A DNA stretch of 64,000 nucleotides, from assembly GCA_051656605.1 (NCBI GenBank), contig JBOGCF010000017.1:62001-126000 (forward strand), read 5' to 3'. The translations under genes were made by a program, and so were the position numbers. The DNA comes from UBA12018 sp051656605 (GTDB lineage Bacteria; Bacteroidota; Bacteroidia; Bacteroidales; CAMTPD01). A model generated the notes under the pieces. The model searched no databases. It saw only the letters and a program-made list of their open reading frames with translations, and was not told where the DNA came from. Positions 20,101 to 25,740 of the stretch are shown in pieces. Within the stretch, counting starts at the first letter, position 1, and the number at the start of each line of letters is the position of its first letter.

Positions 20101-20333
20101 GTCCGGGTAGTGCAGGACGCCATTCGATTGGTACCGGTGTATTCTTTGGTATGTTGTTTGCAATCACTTTCGGTATCGTATTTGTACCATTCTCTTTTGT
20201 GGTTGTATACAAACTCAAGCAACGCATGGCTCAAAATCTGCTTGTAGGAAAAATAAGGAGAGCTCAACAGCTACTTTTTGCCAAGCATGTGAAACAGGTG
20301 AAGTCCTCTATTAACAAACGAATCAATAAGTAA
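17136..20333 (+). CDS. RND multidrug efflux transporter, inner-membrane pump (AcrB/HAE1 type)
   Basis: The 1065-residue protein has the full RND plan: TM1 at 12-30, a large periplasmic domain, TM2-6, a second periplasmic domain from about 560, and TM8-12. The proton-relay aspartates are the adjacent Asp409-Asp410 in IGIVVDDAIVVVENVER (TM4). The N-terminus MIKPGFFIERPVFSWVLSI matches the HAE1 signature. It exports hydrophobic or amphiphilic compounds such as drugs, bile salts or detergents by proton antiport. Genes on both sides are the adaptor and the outer-membrane channel, separated by 3 bases each, so translation is probably coupled. The actual substrate range cannot be read from sequence. 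Confidence 0.97.
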   Translation: MIKPGFFIERPVFSWVLSIVIIVVGLIGMRLLPIDQYPQISPPVVSISASYPGASSVTVSEAVATPLEQQLNGTPGMIYMESSSSNSGSLSIKITFDVSVDPDLAAIEVQNRVKLAESGLPAEVIQNGISIEKQASSSLMTLCLVSDDPKFDEIYLSNFATINVIDVLKRIPGVGRISNVGSRYYGMRIWVMPDKLANFGLTVKDLQDALKDQNREAAAGELGMQPISDLDVTIPISTTGRFSSVQEFENTVVRANNDGAIIRIKDVARVSLESSSYTTESGLNNKNAAVLSISLLPGANAMEVAKQIRENMKQIHKDFPEGLDYLIPFDVTSYIDQSINEVYKTLFEALILVIIVVYLSLQNWRATLIPVIAVPISLIGTFGAMLILGFSLNLLTLLGLVLAIGIVVDDAIVVVENVERIMHEEKLNARAATHKAMNELSGALIATSLVLAAVFIPVSFLDGITGALFRQFSVTIVVSVLISTVVALTLSPAMCAIILRPNTGEKNRLFRKIDQWLDSGNAWYVSILQRVMKVPKRVFATFALVLIGIFVMNQLVPTAFIPEEDQGYFNVELELPEGATLERTRIVTERATAYLLSHPAVAYVQNVTGSSPRVGSSQARSTLMVILKDWEDRSSSGMDVNSVMADAEKEFKQYPEAMAFLSKPPVIPGLGSSGGFEMQLQARSGATWQNLVDATDTLMYYASSTKELGSISSALQSEIPQLYFDVDRDRAKFLGIPMSEIFSTMKAYLGSVYVNDFNLFNRIYKVYIEADAEYRANQQCLSMFFVKTKEGNMIPLTALGSTSYTTGPGNIKRFNMFTSSVIRGVPANGYSSGEAMQAMERIVKEHLPDNIGIQWSGMSYQEKKAEGQMGLIVALVFLFVFLFLAAQYESWLVPISVLLSLPIAAFGAFLSIWVFGLENDVYFQIGLVTLIGLAAKNAILIVEFAKVQVDNGGDLITAAIDAARLRFRPIVMTSLAFVLGMLPMVLAGGPGSAGRHSIGTGVFFGMLFAITFGIVFVPFSFVVVYKLKQRMAQNLLVGKIRRAQQLLFAKHVKQVKSSINKRINK

Positions 20334-20336
20334 ACT

Positions 20337-21716
20337 ATGCGAAGATCGATATATATCCTTCCGTTTCTTGTATTAACGCTTCTGATGGGATCGTGCAAGA
20401 TCGGAAAACAATATAAACAACCCGACCTGAACCTGCCCGATCAGGTACCGGGCAATCAGTCGCCCGTAGATACAGTTACCGTTAGCGATATCAAATGGTG
20501 GGAACTATACAGTGATTCGACTCTGCAAACACTGATTGTAGAGGCACTCGACAACAACAAAGACTTGTTGATCGCAAGCAAACGAATCGAACAGTTTGCA
20601 GCCGGCAAAAAAATGGCCTTTGCCGATCTGTTTCCGGCTATCGGAATCGGCATTGAAGGAGAGCGTGAACACGACAACGATGGCGGTAATAACTCCAGAT
20701 ACAATAACACGTTTGAAGGAAAGTTTTCCTTCGGATGGGAAATCGATGTATGGGGAAAGCTACGTTGGGCAAACGATAAAGCCAAAGCTGAGTTCCTGGA
20801 ATCAATCGAGTTTCAACGAGGCGTACGCATGGGTATTATTTCGGAAGTAGCTCAAAAATACTTTGAAATATCGGCCGCTCACCGCGAACTATCCATCGTA
20901 AAGCGTACCATTGTGGCACGCCGCGAAGGGGTTCGTCTGGCTCGCTTGCGTTTCCAAAGCGGACTTACCTCCGAAACCTCGCTCCGACAAAGTGAGGTGG
21001 AGTTGGCACGTACCGAAACCTTGCAACCTTCGCTCGAGAAGCAAATCGGTATTCTTGAAAACGAACTATCGTTGCTGTTGGGTAAATATCCGAAAGAATA
21101 TGCGTTTGGCGCGTTTCGTGCTACCGATGTAGCCATCGAAGAGTTGCCGGTAGGTCTGCCTTCTCAATTGCTCGAGCGTCGTCCCGACATTCGAGCTGCG
21201 GAGCAAAAGCTAAAGGCTGCCAACGCCGCAGTAGGCATTGCTTTCACCTCGTTGTTCCCATCGATCAAACTTACCGGTAGTGGGGGCGGAGAAAGTAGCG
21301 ACTTATCCACCTTCCTGAAGTCGCCTTATTGGGTGATTGGTGGCGGCTTATTCGGCCCGGTTTTCAACATGGGAAAGAATCGTGCCAACTGGAAAAAGAG
21401 TGAAATACAATACGAGCAAGAAGTGTTGAGCTACCAGAAAACGGTTCTCACCGCCTTTAAGGAAGTAAACAATGCCTTACTTGCATACAATAAGAACAAA
21501 GAGATTGTAGAAAAACGTCGCCGTTTGGCCGCAGCCGCTCAAAGTTATCTCGAGCTGGCAAACCTGCAATACATCAACGGAATTATCAGTTATATCGACG
21601 TGCTCGACGCGCAACGTGGAATGCTCGATGCCGAGATCGGCCTGAGCAATGCCCTGCGCGATTCCAATCTGGCACTGGTATATCTCTATAAGTCGCTCGG
21701 CGGCGGATGGAATTAA
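20337..21716 (+). CDS. Outer-membrane efflux lipoprotein (TolC/OprM/NodT family)
   Basis: The 459-residue protein has a lipobox (LLMGSCKIG, Cys about 20), the family start YKQPDLNLPDQ, and two internally repeated OEP domains of long helices and short barrel strands; LPSQLLERRPDIRAAEQKLKAANAAVGIAFTSLFPSI-type sequence marks the second repeat. It forms the trimeric exit duct for the pump encoded upstream. The start lies 3 bases after the pump stop. The operon ends here; the downstream DNA is a repeat-rich intergenic region. Confidence 0.96.
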   Translation: MRRSIYILPFLVLTLLMGSCKIGKQYKQPDLNLPDQVPGNQSPVDTVTVSDIKWWELYSDSTLQTLIVEALDNNKDLLIASKRIEQFAAGKKMAFADLFPAIGIGIEGEREHDNDGGNNSRYNNTFEGKFSFGWEIDVWGKLRWANDKAKAEFLESIEFQRGVRMGIISEVAQKYFEISAAHRELSIVKRTIVARREGVRLARLRFQSGLTSETSLRQSEVELARTETLQPSLEKQIGILENELSLLLGKYPKEYAFGAFRATDVAIEELPVGLPSQLLERRPDIRAAEQKLKAANAAVGIAFTSLFPSIKLTGSGGGESSDLSTFLKSPYWVIGGGLFGPVFNMGKNRANWKKSEIQYEQEVLSYQKTVLTAFKEVNNALLAYNKNKEIVEKRRRLAAAAQSYLELANLQYINGIISYIDVLDAQRGMLDAEIGLSNALRDSNLALVYLYKSLGGGWN

Positions 21717-21779
21717 GCATTAAGCAGCTAAGCCAACGGCTTTTACCCTTTGGTTTGAGCTGTAGCAACGTTTCCTTTT

Positions 21780-21892
21780 CAGCCACGCAGCATGCGTGAG
21801 TTTACTCACCATGCGTGCGATGAAACAGTCACGCAGCGTAAGCATTTTGCTTCACGCAGCGTGACTGTTTTCGTTTACAATGCGTGACGGTA
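21780..21892. repeat. Array of five short palindromes phased at 23 bp
   Basis: Five copies of a degenerate 11-13 nt palindrome (best unit TCACGCAGCGTGA) have dyad centres at 21789, 21812, 21835, 21858 and 21881, each exactly 23 bp from the next. The two central units also pair with each other, giving a hairpin with arms of about 23 nt (21822-21872). It starts 64 bases after the efflux operon stop. I know of no named element that matches. Confidence 0.7.
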
Positions 21893-22015
21893 TCCATTTC
21901 GAAGCAATACAATAAGCCCTCGCCAAGAGAAAAACGCCTCACCTCTCCCACTCCCTCTTACAGACATTACTTTCAGTAAAAAACCGCCTTCATCGACCAC
22001 CGAAATCTGTTTTCA

Positions 22016-22105
22016 TTGAAAACGTTACGGCGTTCTTATGAGAACCATGCAACGTTCTTGCAAGAACTAAACAACGTTTTCGTTGAAACCATGCAAGGTT
22101 TTCGA
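22016..22105. repeat. Array of four short palindromes phased at 22 bp
   Basis: Four imperfect palindromes of the form (A)GAAC-N8-GTTCT(T) have AAC triplets starting at 22021, 22043, 22065 and 22087 and GTT triplets starting at 22032, 22054, 22076 and 22098, a strict 22-bp period. Units two and four carry the core CCATGCAA. The array at 59917-60026 has the same period and nearly the same core (ACCATGCATGGT). A weaker unit precedes the array (about 22001-22014). Confidence 0.75.
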
Positions 22106-22640
22106 CCGCAGTTATTAACAAGCTGTTGATAACTATACCTAAATCCCGCAAAATAGCCCTTTTTACACCCCAAAGAAGCCCTAACTCCTCCTTTACCCCG
22201 CCATTTATCAACAATTCAAAACTCCAATATTCCGCCTCAACACCCAACCATCTACACTTCAAGCCATTCTCACGCAGTTGAGCAAATACAACTTGCTCTT
22301 CACAATGAGCTTTCCACAACAAAACGACACCCCACAAACCCCTTGGTTATCGAGCTCCATCCAAATCGGTAAGCACACACGCCGCAATCCCGTCAAACTA
22401 ACACATAAAAAAGAGCCGGCGTTTTTCATCAACCCGAAAAACACCCGCCCTCTTCACACAAGCCCCTCACTCCCATCGCAAAAACCAAAATATACAATAA
22501 CATCACCCACTCAAACTCACCCCATAAAACTTAAAATGAACACTTTGACTCTCTCCATCTTCAACCGCAAAGGTTTTGTTCTGTTATTATAGAATAGATA
22601 TAAAACAGTCGTAAATACTACAACCGAAAAGAATATCCTT
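22106..22640. other. C- and A-rich, G-poor intergenic DNA without a credible gene
   Basis: This stretch is unusually poor in G on the + strand and contains many CCC and CAC runs. Open frames exist on both strands but have unnatural composition and no recognisable protein features. It may be decayed coding sequence or relaxed intergenic DNA beside the truncated ATPase. Confidence 0.5.
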
Positions 22641-22648
22641 TATCTTTG
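22641..22648 (+). promoter_or_regulatory. Candidate -7 element of the ATPase gene
   Basis: TATCTTTG matches TAnnTTTG and lies 49 bases before the ATPase ATG. No good TTTG is seen at the -33 position, so this is a partial match. Confidence 0.45.
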
Positions 22649-22696
22649 TTTATAGTAGATACAACAGATTAGTTACGAATACATAGCACGATCTAT

Positions 22697-23830
22697 ATGA
22701 AAATAAAAAGAATCAACATCACGGGCTTCAAGTCTATACGAACATTAGAAATAGATCCCGACCACCAAGTAAATTTGATTGTCGGAACCAATGGCTCGGG
22801 AAAATCTTCTATTCTTCAAGCTTTGACGATTGGCCTATCGTGGTTCACTGCCCGAATGAGAAACGCGAAGTCGAATGGGATGTTGATTCAGGCAGACGAG
22901 ATCAATAACCAAAGTGACGATGCTTGCATTGAAATCGAACTGGATAATGCTGTAACCTGGACGTTGTATAAACAGAAAGCAACGGTGAGAAAGAAAACCG
23001 GAATGAAAACCGACCTTTCTAAACTCAACATCTTTGTATCAGATTTAGTAAACAGTTACGATGCGGAACCGAATTTAACCCGGCTACCCGTAATTGTAGG
23101 CTATAGTGTAGATCGTGCCGTAACAGAAGTTCCGCTTCGCATACAACGAAAACATCTGCTCGATCCCATGTCGATCTACTCGGGACAACTGATGGGTGCG
23201 ATCAACTTCCGTGCATTCTTCGAATGGTTTCGCGAGCGTGAAGATTTAGAGAATGAACATCGCCGTGATGATACCAACTTTACATCAGACAAACAACTCG
23301 ATGCTGTACGCTCGGCAATTAACAGAACTATGCCGGGATATAGTAACTTACGCGTCAAACGAAATCCACGACGCATCGTACTCGACAAAGAAGGCGTAGA
23401 GTTTCGACTCGAGCAGCTCTCCGACGGAGAGAAGTGTTACCTTGCTTTGATTGCCGATATCGCACGCCGACTTGCTATTGCAAATCCGGGATTGTCTGAC
23501 CCATTGACGGGTGACGGTATTATTATGATTGATGAAGTCGACCTGCATCTTCATCCCGCATGGCAAAAGGAGGTAGTGCCGCGACTAAAGGAAACGTTTC
23601 CAAATTGTCAGTTTTTCTTATCTACACACTCCCCACACGTAGTGTCAAATATCAGGAACTACGACAACGAGCAACTGATTGTGTTGAATAATGGAGCTCG
23701 AATGAATATTTCGTTTAGCTCGTTTGGTAAAAATGCCGACCGCATATTAACAGAGTTCTTTAGCCTTGCATCTACCCGAAATTCCGAAGCTCAACACCTC
23801 ACTCGTAAGCCAACGATATGTGATTATTGA
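22697..23830 (+). CDS. RecF/OLD-like AAA (ABC-type) ATPase, PtuA-like, C-terminally truncated
   Basis: The 377-residue protein has a P-loop at 30-37 (GTNGSGKS), an ABC-signature-like LSDGEKCYLAL near 240, Walker B GIIMIDEVDLHLHP near 275 and the switch histidine in FLSTHSPHVV near 310. This single-polypeptide ABC-ATPase type is found in Septu (PtuA) and retron-associated defence modules and in related stress proteins. After SSTRN-like residues (STRNSEAQHL) the sequence ends in a short tail without family character. From memory, homologues continue for roughly 50-60 helical residues, so the C-terminus appears lost. No HNH partner gene is intact next to it. The ATPase call is firm; the defence assignment and truncation are inference. 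Confidence 0.75.
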   Translation: MKIKRINITGFKSIRTLEIDPDHQVNLIVGTNGSGKSSILQALTIGLSWFTARMRNAKSNGMLIQADEINNQSDDACIEIELDNAVTWTLYKQKATVRKKTGMKTDLSKLNIFVSDLVNSYDAEPNLTRLPVIVGYSVDRAVTEVPLRIQRKHLLDPMSIYSGQLMGAINFRAFFEWFREREDLENEHRRDDTNFTSDKQLDAVRSAINRTMPGYSNLRVKRNPRRIVLDKEGVEFRLEQLSDGEKCYLALIADIARRLAIANPGLSDPLTGDGIIMIDEVDLHLHPAWQKEVVPRLKETFPNCQFFLSTHSPHVVSNIRNYDNEQLIVLNNGARMNISFSSFGKNADRILTEFFSLASTRNSEAQHLTRKPTICDY

Positions 23831-23933
23831 GGTCTTTAATGCATATAAAGATCTGTGTGATGATGACATAAGAGCGTGTTTTTCAAACAGTGGCTTTCGC
23901 AGCTTGATCGAATATCTTCTTAAAAACAGATAG
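23751..23933 (+). pseudogene. Out-of-frame coding remnant after the ATPase
   Basis: In the +1 frame relative to the ATPase, 60 codons stay open to a TAG at 23931. The product includes LVSQRYVIIEVFNAY and ends FRSLIEYLLKNR, which reads like the natural C-terminus of a protein rather than random sequence. It overlaps the last 80 bases of the ATPase frame and is followed at once by a terminator hairpin. I interpret it as the 3' end of a deleted neighbour, perhaps the HNH partner of a PtuAB pair, but the family is not proven. Confidence 0.45.
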
Positions 23934-23982
23934 CAACCTACAAGTCGACAAAGGGCTATGCAGGTTGCTATTTCTATTTTAT
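23932..23982 (+). terminator. Terminator after the ATPase region
   Basis: Eight-base arms AGCAACCT and complement (23932-23939 and 23962-23969) with a 22-nt loop, followed by ATTTCTATTTTAT. It directly follows the stop codon of the out-of-frame remnant, which supports that remnant as a former gene end. Confidence 0.6.
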
Positions 23983-24004
23983 ATCCTCGCTTATTGAAGA
24001 TACT

Positions 24005-24743
24005 TTACTTGACGAATTTAGACTTTAGTAAGTAATCGGCGCAGCCTTTTACGCCTTCAAATTGGGTGCCGTTGCTCATGCCTTCGAGTTCTACAAAGTA
24101 GTCTTTGTTGCCGTTGGCGTAAAACTGATTGAAGATGGTTTCGAAGTTCATCATACCCGATTGCCCCAGCACGGAGCTGTCCTTTATATGCAATAACTTA
24201 ATGCGATCGGGGTATTGCTTGAGGTAACGCACAGGATCGTTTTGTCCCATTACCGTCCAGAATACATCCATTTCGAAGAATACCAGCGCAGGGTCTGTCT
24301 CGCGCAAGAATACATCATATACGGCATCGCCTTTGCCGTGTCGGTTAAACTTGGCTTCGGTTCCGCCGGGCACTACTTTGGCGAATTCGAAATCGTGGTT
24401 GTGGTAACCAAAAGGTAGTCCGGCTTCTTTTATAACTTTGCCTGCATCGTTAAATACTTCACACACGTATTGTGTCTCTTCGAGGCTACGCGTACTCGGC
24501 TGACCCGGCAAGTTCGATCGTTGCATATCCCATGTCTTTGAGTTTCTTTAATCCTATAGGCACGTTTTCAAACAGCTCTCCTCCCAGAGAATAGATTTGA
24601 AGTCCGATATTCTTTGCAGCTGTTGTGCGCATCGGCGTAGGCGTGTTGAATGATGCAGCTTGCATATCGGCTGCTTTGGTTGCAAATAGTCCACCCAAAG
24701 CACACAGTGAAGTGTTCTTGAGAAAGTTTCTTCTAGTTGTCAT
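24005..24743 (-). pseudogene. Sugar phosphate isomerase/epimerase (xylose-isomerase-like TIM barrel), internally deleted and frameshifted
   Basis: Two overlapping frames encode the two ends of one protein. The first (24743 down to 24486) begins MTTRRNFLKNTSLCALGG, a twin-arginine-type signal, and reaches IGLQIYSLG and MGYATIELAG, the first barrel strands. The second (24526 down to 24005) resumes at QPSTRSLEE and carries FGYHNHDFEF, VFFEMDVFWTVMGQNDP and IKLLHIKD, the metal-binding part of the fold. Intact relatives have about 70 further residues between these points. The join is out of frame, so a deletion of roughly 200 bases (not a multiple of three) has inactivated the gene. It lies next to the damaged ATPase. 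Confidence 0.85.
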
Positions 24744-24834
24744 GGTCGTATTATTTAAGATTGCATTAAAGGTAAAGTTTTATTGATAAACTAGTTCTCA
24801 GGATCTTAAAAAAACAAACATGCCACCGGAAATA

Positions 24835-24876
24835 AAAAAAGCCTGTTACCGAATCCGATAACAGACTTTTTTACCA
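24835..24876 (-). terminator. Terminator after the Bax-inhibitor-1 gene
   Basis: Arms AAAAAAGCCTGTTA and TAACAGACTTTTTT pair with one mismatch around a 10-nt loop. A- and T-runs on the two sides allow activity in either direction; on the minus strand it closes the gene ending at 24955. Confidence 0.75.
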
Positions 24877-24954
24877 ATCAGAAGATTGATGTGTGCAATA
24901 AAAAAATTATATTAACCGATATAGCCTTGACGTTATAAAGAGGATACGTTATTA

Positions 24955-25650
24955 TTAATCGCGACGACCTCCGAAAATATTCAAGAAGAACAAGAATAGA
25001 TTGATAAAGTCGAGATACAACGTTAATGCTCCTATAACAGATAGTTTGCGTTGTGTTTCGGAATCATATCCGGCTCTGCTCAACTGTTTTAGTTTCTGAG
25101 TGTCGTATGCTACAAGTCCTACAAAGACCAAGACTCCTACAATGGTTATAATCCAGTACAACGTAGAGCTCTTTAAGAAGATGTTCACCACCGACGCGAT
25201 GATTACTCCGATCAAAGCCATTAACGCGATGCTACCGAATTTGGTCAAGTCTTGCTTTGTTACATATCCAAACAAACTCATTGCCCCAAATGTTCCGGCA
25301 GTGATCATAAAAGTATATGCAATCGACTCGCCTGTGTATACACTAAAGATGAATGCCATCGTAACACCATTGAGCAGGGAGTATAGGAAGAACAGTAGCG
25401 TTGCTACGCTAGAACTGATCCGATTGATTGCACCCGATACGGTAAATACCAATACCAACTCGGCAATCATTAGCCCCCAAAAAAGAATTTTATTCCCATA
25501 AACGGCTTGTATCAACGACGGACTCGATGCTACATAGAAGGCCGTTCCGGCTGTAAGCAATAATGCAAAAGCCATCCACCCGTACACTTTCGCCAGAAAG
25601 TTGGACTGGGTAGTCATTTGTCGTTCTTGTGATTGTGATAAAAAATCCAT
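24955..25650 (-). CDS. Bax inhibitor-1/YccA family membrane protein
   Basis: The 231-residue protein has seven hydrophobic segments between about 25 and 225 and the family features VYGWMAFALLLTAGTAFYVA at the first span and VGLVAYDTQKLKQL before the last span, with the C-terminal YLDFINLFLFFLNIFGGRRD typical of the bacterial branch. Members form pH-sensitive calcium leak channels or act in membrane stress responses (YccA interacts with FtsH in E. coli). It is a single gene between the sialic-acid operon and the pseudogene and probably monocistronic. Confidence 0.95.
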   Translation of the reverse strand: MDFLSQSQERQMTTQSNFLAKVYGWMAFALLLTAGTAFYVASSPSLIQAVYGNKILFWGLMIAELVLVFTVSGAINRISSSVATLLFFLYSLLNGVTMAFIFSVYTGESIAYTFMITAGTFGAMSLFGYVTKQDLTKFGSIALMALIGVIIASVVNIFLKSSTLYWIITIVGVLVFVGLVAYDTQKLKQLSRAGYDSETQRKLSVIGALTLYLDFINLFLFFLNIFGGRRD

Positions 25651-25740
25651 TCTATTCTAAATTTATATGCTTTACCCATACAACAAATCAAATCGCAGCT
25701 TGTTGCAAAGCTTCTTAAAAAAAGAAATCATGCTTCTCTC

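Noticed and set aside
22278..22592. Open frame of 104 codons before the ATPase gene
   Set aside because: The composition is dominated by Pro, Thr, Ser and Lys from G-poor DNA, there is no recognisable motif, and frames overlap on the opposite strand equally well.
23751..23933. Programmed frameshift joining the ATPase to the next frame
   Set aside because: There is no slippery run or stimulatory structure at the overlap, and the remnant does not look like the missing ATPase C-terminus. A deletion explains it better.
24486..24743. Separate small exported protein
   Set aside because: It is the N-terminal end of the broken isomerase; the sequence ends abruptly after the first barrel strands with five unrelated residues.
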